A stretch of 64,000 nucleotides of DNA from Pseudomonas sp. ANT_H4 (GCF_008369295.1 NZ_VOBG01000007.1:186001-250000); one strand, 5' to 3'; shown: positions 38,390 through 47,811, numbered from the stretch's first letter. Numbers and translations are program-made. Notes: generated by a model from the letters alone, not told the origin.

Positions 38390-39325
38390 ATGAACACTCT
38401 TGAGCAAGACCTTATCGAACCCGGCGAAGACTTTGCCCAGGCCCTGGAACAAGGCTGGCTGCCGATTCGCGAAGTGGCGCGCCAGACCGGTGTCAACGCC
38501 GTAACCCTGCGCGCTTGGGAACGGCGTTACGGCCTGATCGTGCCGCAACGCACGCCCAAGGGGCATCGGCTGTTTTCTGCCGATCACGTGCAACGTATCC
38601 ATACCATCCTCACCTGGCTCAACCGTGGCGTACCGGTCAGCCAGGTAAAACAGCTGATCGACGCTGCACAATCCGTCGACGACAACATAGAAAACGAATG
38701 GTATAGCCTGCGCCAACATCTGCTATTGGCCATCAGCCAACTGGCCGAGCGCCGGGTGGACGATGCCTTCAACCAGGCCATGGCGCTGTACCCGCCGCGT
38801 ACCCTGTGCGAGCAGCTGTTGCTGCCGCTGCTCAAGGAACTTGAACAACGCTGGCAAGGGCAATTCGGTGCGCAAATGGAGCGGGTGTTTTTCCATTCCT
38901 GGCTGCGCAGCAAGTTCGGCGCCCGGATGTACCACAACAACCGTCAGCTCAATGGTGCGCCGTTGTTGTTGATCAATCACTCGGACCTGCCACTGGAACC
39001 CCACTTGTGGTTGACCGCCTGGCTGGCCAGCAGCGCCGACTGCCCTGTAGAGGTCTTCGACTGGCCACTGCCCGCCGGCGAACTGGCCCTGGCCGTCGAG
39101 CATTTGCAGCCCCGTGCGGTGCTGCTTTACTCGAGCAAGGCCATCAATTTGATGGCCTTGGCGAAACTCCTGAGCGGCGTCAGTTGCCCTACCTTAATGG
39201 CCGGACCAACGGTATGCATCCACCAGGCCGAGTTATCCGTATTAACCCATGACATCCCTGAATTATTCCTGGCCGAAGACCCGTTGTCGGCCCATCAGGC
39301 ATTGATCCAGCGTGGACTTCTCTAA
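38390..39325 (+). CDS. LitR/CarH-like MerR regulator, class II type (PplR1 homologue)
   Basis: A 311-residue regulator. The MerR HTH (LPIREVARQTGVNAVTLRAW, ERRYGL, KGHRLFS) occupies about 24-95, then a helical bundle and a Rossmann-like domain. As in the protein at 12999-13958 the cobalamin motif DxHxxG is missing; an E-R-V-F-F-H stretch remains in the bundle. Class II LitR proteins work without B12 and depend on short LOV proteins instead. It sits 3 bp after the desulfidase gene and abuts phrB, so the regulator is encoded inside the operon it probably represses in the dark. Confidence 0.88.
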   Translation: MNTLEQDLIEPGEDFAQALEQGWLPIREVARQTGVNAVTLRAWERRYGLIVPQRTPKGHRLFSADHVQRIHTILTWLNRGVPVSQVKQLIDAAQSVDDNIENEWYSLRQHLLLAISQLAERRVDDAFNQAMALYPPRTLCEQLLLPLLKELEQRWQGQFGAQMERVFFHSWLRSKFGARMYHNNRQLNGAPLLLINHSDLPLEPHLWLTAWLASSADCPVEVFDWPLPAGELALAVEHLQPRAVLLYSSKAINLMALAKLLSGVSCPTLMAGPTVCIHQAELSVLTHDIPELFLAEDPLSAHQALIQRGLL

Positions 39326-40771
39326 ATGCACTTGACCTGGCTGCGCACCGACCTGCGCCTGCATGACAACACCGCCCTCACTGCCGCAAGCCAGCGAGGC
39401 TCAACGGCAGCTGTCTACCTGATCACCCCCGATCAATGGCTTGCCCATGACGATGCACCGTGCAAGGTGGATTTCTGGCTGCGCAACCTGCAGGCCTTGA
39501 GCCAAGCCCTGGCTGAATTGAACATCCCACTGCTGATCCGTCATGCCGCAACGTGGGATCAGGCGCCGCAGGTGCTGGCGCAATTGTGCCAGGAGCTATC
39601 GATCGAGTCGGTCCACGTCAACGAAGAATATGGCATCCATGAAAGCCGTCGCGACGCAGCCGTCGCCCAGACGCTGGAGGGCCAGGGCGTCACCTTCCAC
39701 CGCTACTTGGACCAGTTGCTGTTCCAACCCGGCAGCGTGCTGACCAAGACCGGTACTTACTTCCAGGTGTTCAGCCAGTTTCGCAAAGTCTGTTACAACC
39801 GCCTGCACAGCGCCCTGCCCCGATTGGTGGCAACGCCCAGGACGCAAACTGTATTGGACCTGAAAAGCGATCCGGTCCCTGAGCACGTCAGCGGTTTCGC
39901 CACGCCCAGCGAAGGCCTGCGTACCCTGTGGCCAGCGGGTGAAAACGAGGCGCGGCGCCGCCTGGAGCAATTCGCCGACGGGCAGATCAGCAACTACAAG
40001 CACGAGCGAGACTTCCCGGCCAAGCCCGGCACTAGCCAGTTGTCCGCCTACCTGGCCGCCGGTGTGGTCTCGCCGCGCCAGTGCCTGCACGCTGCACTGC
40101 AAAGCAACCGAGGTGAGTTTGAAAGCGGCGATATTGGCGCTATTACCTGGATCAACGAATTGCTGTGGCGCGAGTTCTACAAACACATCCTGGTGGGCTA
40201 TCCACGGGTCTCCCGCCACCGCGCCTTTCGCCCCCAAACCGAAGCTGTGGCCTGGCGCCACGCACCTGAAGACCTGGCCGCCTGGCAGCAAGCCCGCACC
40301 GGCCTGCCGATCATCGACGCAGCCATGCGCCAGTTGCTGGAAACAGGCTGGATGCACAACCGCCTGCGCATGGTGGTGGCGATGTTCCTCACCAAGAACC
40401 TGTTGATCGACTGGCGCGAAGGCGAGCGCTTCTTCATGCGTCACTTGATTGATGGCGACCTGGCGGCCAACAACGGTGGCTGGCAGTGGAGTTCATCCAC
40501 CGGCACCGACTCGGCGCCTTATTTCCGAATTTTCAGCCCGCTGAGCCAGTCGGAAAAATTCGACGGTGAAGGACGTTTTATCAAGCACTGGCTGCCGCAG
40601 CTGGCCACTCTGAACAAAAAAGAAGTGCATAACCCCGATGCCCTCGGCGGCCTGTTTGGCGTGGCCGACTACCCGCGGCCGATTGTCGACTTGAAGAAGT
40701 CCCGGGAACGCGCCCTGGCGGCCTTTCGCAGCCTACCCTCGCGCCAATCGGCTGAGGGGGTGTATGAGTGA
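39326..40771 (+). CDS. phrB: Deoxyribodipyrimidine photolyase PhrB
   Basis: A 481-residue class I CPD photolyase. The N-terminal Rossmann-like antenna domain starts MHLTWLRTDLRLHDN. The C-terminal FAD domain carries KPGTSQLSAYLAAGVVSPR, LLWREFYKHIL, TGLPIIDAAMRQLLETGWMH and the signature TGTDSAPYFRIFSP. It repairs cyclobutane pyrimidine dimers with blue light. Its ATG follows the regulator stop with no gap and it overlaps the next gene by 8 bp. Confidence 0.96.
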   Translation: MHLTWLRTDLRLHDNTALTAASQRGSTAAVYLITPDQWLAHDDAPCKVDFWLRNLQALSQALAELNIPLLIRHAATWDQAPQVLAQLCQELSIESVHVNEEYGIHESRRDAAVAQTLEGQGVTFHRYLDQLLFQPGSVLTKTGTYFQVFSQFRKVCYNRLHSALPRLVATPRTQTVLDLKSDPVPEHVSGFATPSEGLRTLWPAGENEARRRLEQFADGQISNYKHERDFPAKPGTSQLSAYLAAGVVSPRQCLHAALQSNRGEFESGDIGAITWINELLWREFYKHILVGYPRVSRHRAFRPQTEAVAWRHAPEDLAAWQQARTGLPIIDAAMRQLLETGWMHNRLRMVVAMFLTKNLLIDWREGERFFMRHLIDGDLAANNGGWQWSSSTGTDSAPYFRIFSPLSQSEKFDGEGRFIKHWLPQLATLNKKEVHNPDALGGLFGVADYPRPIVDLKKSRERALAAFRSLPSRQSAEGVYE

Positions 40772-41186
40772 TTTCCTGCGCCGGTTTGCCCATGCCTTCG
40801 CGACCCTGGACAAACACAACCTGCACCTGCTCGACAGCTTGTACAGCAAGGACATCACGTTCACCGACCCGCTGCACGAGGTCCAGGGGCTGACGGCACT
40901 GCATGCCTATTTCACCGGGCTGTACGACAACGTCAGTCAGCTGCATTTTGATTTCCACGGCTTCGACCAAGTGGCCGAGGGCGAAGGTTATCTGCGCTGG
41001 GAAATGAGTTTTTGCCACACGCGCCTGGCCAAGGGCCAACTGATTCGGGTGGAGGGCTGCTCGCACCTGCTGTGGCGCGACAAGGTTTACCGACACCGAG
41101 ATTACTTCGATGCGGGCGCGCTGCTTTATGAACACTTGCCGCTAATCGGCCGGGTTGTCAGTTGGCTGAAAAGGAGAATGGGATGA
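40764..41186 (+). CDS. NTF2-like (SnoaL-type) protein
   Basis: A 140-residue cone-shaped NTF2-fold protein: SLYSKDITFTDPLHEVQGL at the N-terminus and the paired FDFHGFDQVAEGEGYLRWEM and GCSHLLWRDKVYRHRDYFD strands. Proteins of this fold bind or isomerise hydrophobic small molecules. The same gene precedes SDR, FAD, DUF1365 and CFA genes in singlet-oxygen operons of other proteobacteria. Overlaps phrB (8 bp) and the SDR gene (4 bp). Confidence 0.88.
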   Translation: MSDFLRRFAHAFATLDKHNLHLLDSLYSKDITFTDPLHEVQGLTALHAYFTGLYDNVSQLHFDFHGFDQVAEGEGYLRWEMSFCHTRLAKGQLIRVEGCSHLLWRDKVYRHRDYFDAGALLYEHLPLIGRVVSWLKRRMG

Positions 41187-41965
41187 GCCCTACACCGCCT
41201 CGTCGTTATTGGTTGACCGGCGCCAGCAGTGGCATCGGTGCCGCCCTGGCCGAAGAGCTGCTCAACAGCGGCGCTCATGTGGCGATCAGCTCGCGCGCCA
41301 AAGCGCCGCTGGAGCAGCTTGATCAGAAATATCCGGGGCAAGTGCTGGTGGTGGCGGGCGACTTGACCAACAGCCAAACAGTGCGCGAGATCGGTGAGCA
41401 TATCGCCGTGGTCTGGGGTTCCCTGGACACGGTGATTCTCAATGCGGGCACCTGCGAATACGTCGACGCCAGGCAGTTTGACTCCTCGATCATCGAGCAT
41501 GTGGTTCGCACCAACCTGCTGGCCAGCAGTTACTGCATCGAGGCGGCCTTGCCGCTGTTGCGCGCCGGTCATACACCGCATCTGGTGGGCGTCGCCAGCG
41601 CCGTGACCTATTTGCCGATGCCACGGGCCGAGGCCTACGGCGCGTCCAAGGCCGGCCTGCGCTACCTGTTTGAATCCCTGCGTATCGACCTATCGCCTGA
41701 AGGCATTGATGTCACCGTGATCAGCCCAGGCTTTGTCGACACACCTATGACTGCCCGCAACGACTTCCCGATGCCCTTGAACTGGCCGGTAGACAAGGCC
41801 GCCCGGCATATTTTCGCCAAGCTGAACAATCGCCCACTGGAGATCGCCTTCCCCGCGCTGTTTATCGCCGCCTTGTGGCCGCTATCGAAACTGCCAAACC
41901 GCGCGCAACTGATCATCGGCAAGCGCATGTTACGCAGCCCGCCGCCTCATAAGGACGACCTGTGA
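41183..41965 (+). CDS. Short-chain dehydrogenase of the light/lipid operon
   Basis: A 260-residue SDR with cofactor loop LTGASSGIGAALAEEL, VASAV for the active Ser region and YGASK as the catalytic Tyr/Lys. The C-terminal tail is basic with a hydrophobic stretch (FPALFIAALWPLSKL), hinting at membrane association. The substrate is unknown; the operon context suggests an oxidised or modified fatty acyl compound. Start ATG 41183 with AAGGAG upstream and a 4-bp overlap with the NTF2 gene. Confidence 0.88.
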   Translation: MSPTPPRRYWLTGASSGIGAALAEELLNSGAHVAISSRAKAPLEQLDQKYPGQVLVVAGDLTNSQTVREIGEHIAVVWGSLDTVILNAGTCEYVDARQFDSSIIEHVVRTNLLASSYCIEAALPLLRAGHTPHLVGVASAVTYLPMPRAEAYGASKAGLRYLFESLRIDLSPEGIDVTVISPGFVDTPMTARNDFPMPLNWPVDKAARHIFAKLNNRPLEIAFPALFIAALWPLSKLPNRAQLIIGKRMLRSPPPHKDDL

Positions 41966-43209
41966 AGATCGCCATTATCGGCAGTGGCATTTCTGGGCTG
42001 ACCAGTGCCTACCTGCTCAGTCGTCGCCACGACATTGCGCTGTTCGAAGCCGGCGAGCGCATCGGCGGTCATACCCACACGGTGAACGTGACCGTAGAAG
42101 ATGAACAGTACGCAGTGGACACCGGCTTTATCGTGTTCAACGACTGGACCTACCCCAACTTCATTCGCTTGCTCGGGCAGATTGGCGTGTCGTTCAAGCC
42201 CACCGAGATGAGCTTTTCGGTATGCGACCAGAACGAAGGCTTTGAGTACAACGGCAACAGCCTCAACAGCCTGTTCGTCCAGCGCCGCAACATTCTCTCC
42301 CCCGGTTTCTGGGGCATGTTGCGCGATATCCTGCGCTTCAATCGCCAGGCACCGCTGGATCTGCAAGAGCAGCGCATCAGCGCCGAGATGACCCTGGGCG
42401 AGTACTTGCAGGCCGGCAACTACGGCCCGCGCTTTATCCGCCATTACATCGTGCCCATGGGCGCGGCGATCTGGTCGATGTCGCTGGCGGACATGCTTGG
42501 TTTTCCGCTGCAATTTTTCGTGCGGTTCTTCAAGAACCACGGCCTGCTGTCGGTCAACAACCGGCCGCAATGGTGCGTGATCGAGGGCGGTTCCAACGGC
42601 TATATCGAGCCGCTGAGCGTGTCCTTTCGCGAACAGATTCGCCTCAATTGCCCAGTGAGCCGCGTGGAGCGCACCACTGAAGGCGTGATCCTCCACAGCG
42701 TCGCTGGCAGCGAACAGTTCGACAAAGTGGTCTTCGCCTGCCACAGCGACCAGGCCCTGCTCCTGCTGGGTGACCCTAGCCTGGCCGAGCAGCAGATCCT
42801 CGGCGCGATGCCCTACGCCGATAATGACGTGGTCCTGCACACCGACATTCGTTTGCTGCCGGATCGTAAATTGGCCTGGGCCAGTTGGAACTACCGGCTG
42901 GACGGTAACGCCCACAAGCAGGCGGCTGTCACTTACGACATGAACATCCTGCAAGGCATCGAGAGTTCGACCACCTTCTGCGTCAGCCTCAACCAGACGG
43001 CGATGATCAACCCCCTGAAAATCCTTGCCCGATACACCTACGCCCATCCGCAATACAGCCTGGCCGCCGTGGCCGCGCAAGCCCGCTGGGAAGAGTTGCA
43101 TGGCACCCGGCACACCTATTATTGCGGCGCCTACTGGGCCAATGGTTTTCATGAAGACGGCGTAGTCAGCGCCCTGCGCGTGGCCCAGGCCTTTGGGGAA
43201 ACCCTGTGA
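41962..43209 (+). CDS. FAD-dependent oxidoreductase (amine-oxidase/desaturase-like)
   Basis: A 415-residue flavoprotein with the dinucleotide loop IGSGISGLTSAYLL, the GG-doublet ERIGGHTHTVNV and the downstream VDTGFIVFNDWTYPNF block. It belongs to the group always encoded with DUF1365 and CFA-type methyltransferase genes, where a role in desaturating or oxidising methylated acyl chains is proposed. It starts at a GTG that overlaps the SDR stop (GTGA), and overlaps the next gene in the same way. Confidence 0.88.
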   Translation: MKIAIIGSGISGLTSAYLLSRRHDIALFEAGERIGGHTHTVNVTVEDEQYAVDTGFIVFNDWTYPNFIRLLGQIGVSFKPTEMSFSVCDQNEGFEYNGNSLNSLFVQRRNILSPGFWGMLRDILRFNRQAPLDLQEQRISAEMTLGEYLQAGNYGPRFIRHYIVPMGAAIWSMSLADMLGFPLQFFVRFFKNHGLLSVNNRPQWCVIEGGSNGYIEPLSVSFREQIRLNCPVSRVERTTEGVILHSVAGSEQFDKVVFACHSDQALLLLGDPSLAEQQILGAMPYADNDVVLHTDIRLLPDRKLAWASWNYRLDGNAHKQAAVTYDMNILQGIESSTTFCVSLNQTAMINPLKILARYTYAHPQYSLAAVAAQARWEELHGTRHTYYCGAYWANGFHEDGVVSALRVAQAFGETL

Positions 43210-44015
43210 ACAGCGCCCTGTACAGCGGCTGGATTGCCCACCGACGGTTTACGCCCAAGGCTCATGCCTTTCGCTACCGGATCGGCCTGCTGTACCTGGA
43301 CCTCAGCGAACAGGATCACGTATTGCAGCTCTCGCCCCTGGCCGGCACAGGCCGCTTTGCGCCCTTTGCCTTTCGCCAGCAAGACTATCTGCGTGAATTC
43401 ACCCGCCACGGCATGAGCTTGACCGCCGCGGTGCAGCAAGAAATTGGCAAGGCGCTGGGGTATGTGCCCCAAGGCGGTATCTGCCTGCTAACCCAGGCTC
43501 GCAGTTGGGGCCTGGCGTTTAATCCGGTGAGTTTTTTCTACTGTTTCGAAGCCGATGGGCGGCTGGCGGCGATCCTCTGCGAAGTCACCAACACTCCCTG
43601 GCGCGAGCGCTACCACTACGTGCTGCCAGCTCAGGCGCTAGCGGCCGATGAGCATCAACACTTTGCCGTAGCCAAGGCGTTTCATGTCTCGCCGTTCCTG
43701 CCAAGGGACCTGGAATACCGCATGAGCTTCAGCCCGCCCACCACAAGACTCGGCGTGCACATGGCCGACTGGCAAGGCGAGGTCAAAGTGTTCGACGCCA
43801 CCTTGAGCCTGCAACGCGAGGCCCTCGATCGATCCAGCCTGCACCGTTACCTGTGGCGCTTCCCCTGGATGACCGCCAAGACCTGCCTGGCGATTTACTG
43901 GCAAGCCCTGCGCCTGCTGTTTAAACGCACGCCGATTTTTCCCCACCAGGCCGCCGATGGCGCCTCACGAACTGCAGTTGGGTATACCAAGGATCGCCGC
44001 CATGAAATCCCCTAG
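43206..44015 (+). CDS. DUF1365 protein
   Basis: A 269-residue DUF1365 protein: ALYSGWIAHRRFTPKAHAFR, LLTQARSWGLAFNPVSFFYC, ITNTPWRERYHY-like and KAFHVSPFLPRDLEYRM blocks. A hydrophobic stretch near 225-240 may touch the membrane. The reaction is unknown; the family is tied to CFA-type lipid modification operons. GTG start, 4-bp overlap upstream and 14-bp overlap downstream. Confidence 0.9.
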   Translation: MNSALYSGWIAHRRFTPKAHAFRYRIGLLYLDLSEQDHVLQLSPLAGTGRFAPFAFRQQDYLREFTRHGMSLTAAVQQEIGKALGYVPQGGICLLTQARSWGLAFNPVSFFYCFEADGRLAAILCEVTNTPWRERYHYVLPAQALAADEHQHFAVAKAFHVSPFLPRDLEYRMSFSPPTTRLGVHMADWQGEVKVFDATLSLQREALDRSSLHRYLWRFPWMTAKTCLAIYWQALRLLFKRTPIFPHQAADGASRTAVGYTKDRRHEIP

Positions 44016-45273
44016 CTTATCGGTCAAATCCAGTCGTTTAAACGTTAACGGCATGACCGGCGCCTTGTTGCGCAAGGCTGTGCTGCGCCAATTCGGTAAC
44101 CTTCGTCACGGCCAGTTGGTGGTGATCGAAGACGGCGAGCGACAAGTCTTCGGTGCTCGAGAAGCGCACCTGCTGGGGGAAATCCAGATCCTTGACTCGG
44201 CCGTATGGGGCCTGGTGGCGGCCAACGGCTCCATCGGTGCCGGCGAGGCGTTTATTCATGGTTACTGGAGCAGCCCGGACCTGACCGCCGTAGTGCGCGT
44301 GATGGTCAGCAACCTCGATGTACTCGATGCTCTTGAAGGCGGCCTGGCGAAACTGGCGCGGCCCTTCACCCAAGGCCTGCACTGGCTCAACCGCAATACC
44401 CGCAAGGGCTCACAGAAGAACATCGCCGCACATTACGACCTGGGCAATGATTTATTCGAAGAGTTTCTCGACCCAACCATGATGTATTCGGCCGCACAGT
44501 TCCTTACTGCCGACGACACCCTGGAACAGGCACAACTGAACAAGCTGGAACGTATCTGCCAGAAACTGGCGCTCAAGCCTTCGGATCACCTGCTGGAAAT
44601 CGGCACTGGCTGGGGCAGCATGGCGCTGTACGCCGCGCAGCACTATGGCTGCAAGGTCACCACTACGACCTTGTCCAAGGAGCAGTTTGCCTACACCGAA
44701 AAGCGCATTGAAGCACTGGGTTTGCACAATCAGGTGACGCTGCTGTTGCAGGATTATCGCGACCTCACCGGGCAATACGACAAACTGGTGTCGATCGAGA
44801 TGATCGAAGCCGTGGGCCATCGTTTCCTGGCGACTTACTTCAAGCAGTGCGCGCAGTTGCTCAAGAGCGACGGCCTGATGCTGCTGCAAGCCATCACCAT
44901 CCGCGAGCAACGCTACGAACAGGCCAAGAGCAGCGTGGACTTTATCCAGCGTTACATCTTCCCCGGCGGCGCCCTGCCCAGCGTGCAAAAAATGCTGGAC
45001 ATCGTCAGCCGCGACACCGACATGAACCTGCTACACATGGAAGACTTCGGCCTGCACTACGCGCGAACCCTGCGCCTGTGGCATGAGAGCTTTCGCCGCG
45101 CCCATGGCCGCCTGATGGAACTGGGCTACGACGAATACTTTCTGCGCCTGTGGGAGTTTTACCTGTGCTACTGCGAAGGCGGTTTCATGGAGCGCACCAT
45201 CGGCACGGCACAATTGCTGCTGGCCAAGCCCTCGGCGGTAACCCAACCCTTACTCGGCCGCTTTAATGCTTAA
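44002..45273 (+). CDS. CFA-synthase-type SAM methyltransferase (UfaM-like)
   Basis: A 423-residue methyltransferase. After an N-terminal lipid-binding-like domain (to about 130) the catalytic part has KNIAAHYDLGNDLFEEFLD, MMYSAAQF, LLEIGTGWGSMALYAAQ for SAM binding, and IEMIEAVGHRF; FPGGALPSV and LLHMEDFGLHYARTL follow. CFA-type enzymes methylate acyl-chain double bonds. In light or singlet-oxygen operons the homologue UfaM makes the methylated precursor of furan fatty acids, which scavenge reactive oxygen. ATG 44002 is in the end of DUF1365. Confidence 0.9.
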   Translation: MKSPSLSVKSSRLNVNGMTGALLRKAVLRQFGNLRHGQLVVIEDGERQVFGAREAHLLGEIQILDSAVWGLVAANGSIGAGEAFIHGYWSSPDLTAVVRVMVSNLDVLDALEGGLAKLARPFTQGLHWLNRNTRKGSQKNIAAHYDLGNDLFEEFLDPTMMYSAAQFLTADDTLEQAQLNKLERICQKLALKPSDHLLEIGTGWGSMALYAAQHYGCKVTTTTLSKEQFAYTEKRIEALGLHNQVTLLLQDYRDLTGQYDKLVSIEMIEAVGHRFLATYFKQCAQLLKSDGLMLLQAITIREQRYEQAKSSVDFIQRYIFPGGALPSVQKMLDIVSRDTDMNLLHMEDFGLHYARTLRLWHESFRRAHGRLMELGYDEYFLRLWEFYLCYCEGGFMERTIGTAQLLLAKPSAVTQPLLGRFNA

Positions 45274-45745
45274 AAAGCTGGCGAATGCCGTGCTGTTTCA
45301 GTGCGGCTGGTTTGCCTGCGTCATTGGCGGTGACAGTCTGTGGTTGCTGGTGGGGTTGGCGGTATTGGCTATCCATCTGCTGTGGATAAGTTCATATGCC
45401 AGAGAAGGAGGACTTATTCTCTACGTCACTTTGGCTGGCACGGCGCTTGACACGCTATTACGCAGTTTGGGCGTGTTTCAGTTCAGCGAACCTGGCCCAT
45501 TGATTCCTTTCTGGCTGATCCTGCTGTGGGCGCTATTAGCCACCACTCTGCGTCATTGTCTGGCCTGGACAGCACGCCCCTGGTGGCGCGCCAGCCTGCT
45601 AGGGGCGCTGGGCGGGCCGCTGTCTTACTACGCCGGCAGCCAATTGACTGGCGTGATTTTCCCTTACGGTACCGGGCCAACGCTTGTTGGGCTGGGGTTG
45701 CTCTGGGCGCTGTTTTTTAGAGGGCTACACCGGATAGCACAGTAA
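45266..45745 (+). CDS. DUF2878 membrane protein
   Basis: A 159-residue protein with five or six hydrophobic segments and the DUF2878 pattern FQCGWFACVIGGDS, GTALDTLLRSLGVFQF and GPLSYYAGSQLTGV. It is an inner-membrane protein of unknown function at the end of CFA/DUF1365 operons. It overlaps the methyltransferase by 8 bp. The DUF3833 gene that often follows is not here; the next gene is a separate YkgJ-like protein. Confidence 0.88.
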   Translation: MLKKLANAVLFQCGWFACVIGGDSLWLLVGLAVLAIHLLWISSYAREGGLILYVTLAGTALDTLLRSLGVFQFSEPGPLIPFWLILLWALLATTLRHCLAWTARPWWRASLLGALGGPLSYYAGSQLTGVIFPYGTGPTLVGLGLLWALFFRGLHRIAQ

Positions 45746-45799
45746 CGTCCGTCAGAGCTTTCACACCGATGCAGCGCTGTTGCCTTACACTGCGCGTCT

Positions 45800-46105
45800 A
45801 TGACCACCATTCCCCACACTCAAATTGCCGAACCCGCCGTCACCTGCTCCACCTGCGCCGCGTGCTGCTGCCAGTTGGAAGTCATGCTGATCACCGATAC
45901 CGGTGTGCCTGAACGTTTTATCGACACTGACGATTGGGGCGGCGAAGTCATGCTGCGCCTGGACGATGGCTGGTGCGCGGCGCTGGATCGCAACACAATG
46001 ATGTGCAGCATCTACGAGAAGCGCCCGCTGATCTGCCGTGAGTTCGAGATGGGTGCGCCGGAGTGCATCGACGAGCGCCAGGGGATTGCGACGATGTATC
46101 GCTGA
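45800..46105 (+). CDS. YkgJ-family Cys-cluster protein
   Basis: A 101-residue protein with CSTCAACCCQLEV near the N-terminus and later CAALDRNTMMCSIYEKRPLICR, the (CxxCxxCC...C) zinc- or iron-chelating pattern of the YkgJ/UPF0153 group. The function is unknown. It lies 54 bp after DUF2878, so it may or may not share the light transcript. Confidence 0.85.
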   Translation: MTTIPHTQIAEPAVTCSTCAACCCQLEVMLITDTGVPERFIDTDDWGGEVMLRLDDGWCAALDRNTMMCSIYEKRPLICREFEMGAPECIDERQGIATMYR

Positions 46106-46268
46106 TCTTCGATCAGATGTGGAAGCCTATCTGTGTTTGGCCGCAATCGCAGCCAAACCGAACAAGCGCTTCATAAGAAGCATTCCTTCCGAACGAAGTT
46201 CGTATGATTTTGTACAGGCTAACTTCCTATAGAAGTCAGTGCAAAAAGAACGTGACCTCACGAACTTT
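46106..46268. other. AT-richer gap with short inverted repeats between two convergent genes
   Basis: It contains ACGAA-G-TTCGT (near 46193-46203) and related AACTTCGTA and GAAGTT pieces up to the murI stop. I see no classic terminator with a T-run. The lox/FRT-like look (CTTCCTATAGAAGT) is only partial. Confidence 0.4.
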
Positions 46269-47063
46269 TCACAAGACAAAACTTCGTACAACACCTGAAG
46301 ACTTCCATAGTGTTGGTAGGATTTTTCTCAGGTGTTCCGGATCACCACTCGTCCAGAATTGCGCCGTCCGAGGATTGCCCTCGGCCAACAATCCGCGCTC
46401 ACCCAAAAGCCGCTGCAACTGACGTGCAACCGCCGCCCCGGTGTCGATCAGGATGATCGTGGGCGGTAGCAGTTGCGCCAACAGTGGCTTGAGAAAGGGA
46501 TAGTGAGTGCAGCCCAGAATAATGGTGTCGCAACCAGCCTCGACCAGCGGTTCGACATAACCTTGCAACAGCAGGCGCAAGGCAGGGCTGCGCAGGTCGC
46601 CCGTTTCGATCAGCTCCACCAGACCCGGACACGGCTGGGTAATCACCCGCACATCGGTGGCAAAGCGGTCCAGCAACGCGGCGAACTTGGCGCTCTGCAG
46701 CGTGCCGGTGGTCGCCAGCACGCCGACCACGCCACTGCGGGTAGCCGCCGCAGCCGGTTTGACGGCGGGCTCCATGCCCACCAGCGGCCAATCGGGAAAA
46801 TCCCGCCGCAGATCAGCGACAGCAGCCACGGTCGCGGTGTTGCACGCGATCACAAAGGCCTTGGCACCCTGCTCGCGGAAAAATCCGGCGATCAGCCGAG
46901 AGCGTTCGCGAATAAATTCCGGAGTTTTCTCGCCATAGGGAATGTGCCCGCAATCGGCCACGTACAGCAGTGACTCATGGGGCAACAGGCGCTGGATTTC
47001 GTCCAGCACCGACAGGCCGCCGACACCGGAGTCGAACACACCAATCGGCGCGTCCTTAACCAT
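46269..47063 (-). CDS. murI: Glutamate racemase MurI
   Basis: A 264-residue cofactor-independent racemase making D-glutamate for peptidoglycan. The two catalytic Cys are in [12 protein letters not shown] and [15 protein letters not shown], and the N-terminus has [16 protein letters not shown] 47063; it overlaps the upstream moeB gene by 8 bp. Last of the hemA-prfA-prmC-moeB-murI operon. The final 15 codons are AT-rich. Confidence 0.96.
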   Translation of the reverse strand: MVKDAPIGVFDSGVGGLSVLDEIQRLLPHESLLYVADCGHIPYGEKTPEFIRERSRLIAGFFREQGAKAFVIACNTATVAAVADLRRDFPDWPLVGMEPAVKPAAAATRSGVVGVLATTGTLQSAKFAALLDRFATDVRVITQPCPGLVELIETGDLRSPALRLLLQGYVEPLVEAGCDTIILGCTHYPFLKPLLAQLLPPTIILIDTGAAVARQLQRLLGERGLLAEGNPRTAQFWTSGDPEHLRKILPTLWKSSGVVRSFVL

Positions 47064-47811
47064 GTCGGGTACCGCAGACGCTGCAACCCGGATCGCGCTT
47101 GACCCGCAACTCACGAAAACGCGTGGTCAAGGCATCGATCAACAACAGCCGCCCTACCAGCGGCTCACCGAAACCGGCCAGCAGCTTCAGCGCTTCCAAG
47201 GCTTGCAGGCTGCCTACCAAACCCACCAGAGGGCCGATCACGCCGGCTTCGCTGCAAGTCAGTTCGGCTTCGCTGCCGTGCCCGTATAAACAGTGGTAAC
47301 ACGGACTTTCGGCGCGCCGGGGGTCGAACACCGAAAGCTGACCGTCCAGACGAATCGCCGCACCGCTGACCAGCGGTTTACCGGCAGCCACGCAGGCGGC
47401 ATTTACCGCTTCGCGGGTGGAGAAATTGTCGGAGCAATCCAGCACCACGTCTACCGCAGCCACGGCGGCGGCCAGGGAATCGGCGTCCATAGCGGTGCGA
47501 TGGGCGACCAATTGGATCTCGGGATTGATCGCGCCCAGGCGGCGGATGGCCGAATCGACTTTGGTAAGACCCACACTGTCGGTGTCGTGGATGATCTGGC
47601 GTTGCAGGTTGGTCAGGTCGACGGTGTCGAAATCCGCCAAATGCAGTTCACCAACGCCGGCTGCCGCGAGGTACAAGGCAACCGGTGCCCCCAGGCCGCC
47701 GAGGCCGACAATCAGCGCACGACTATTTTTCAGGCGCAACTGGCCGTCGATGTCAACATGCTGCAACAGAATCTGCCGGCTATAGCGCAACAGCTCCTGA
47801 TCGGTCAGCAC
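47056..47811 (-). CDS. moeB: MoeB-type adenylyltransferase (E1-like)
   Basis: A 251-residue ThiF/MoeB protein. The ATP loop is [15 protein letters not shown], Arg/Asp residues in [12 protein letters not shown], and zinc is held by CYHC and CSVC. It adenylates the C-terminus of MoaD (or ThiS) for sulfur transfer. GTG start at 47811 with 7-bp overlap of prmC. Family members are often labelled HesA/MoeB/ThiF; which carrier is used here is not decided by sequence. Confidence 0.93.
   Translation of the reverse strand: MLTDQELLRYSRQILLQHVDIDGQLRLKNSRALIVGLGGLGAPVALYLAAAGVGELHLADFDTVDLTNLQRQIIHDTDSVGLTKVDSAIRRLGAINPEIQLVAHRTAMDADSLAAAVAAVDVVLDCSDNFSTREAVNAACVAAGKPLVSGAAIRLDGQLSVFDPRRAESPCYHCLYGHGSEAELTCSEAGVIGPLVGLVGSLQALEALKLLAGFGEPLVGRLLLIDALTTRFRELRVKRDPGCSVCGTRHG

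Noticed and set aside
46190..46300. lox- or FRT-like recombination site
   Set aside because: Only short parts resemble the 13-bp arms; spacing and symmetry do not fit.
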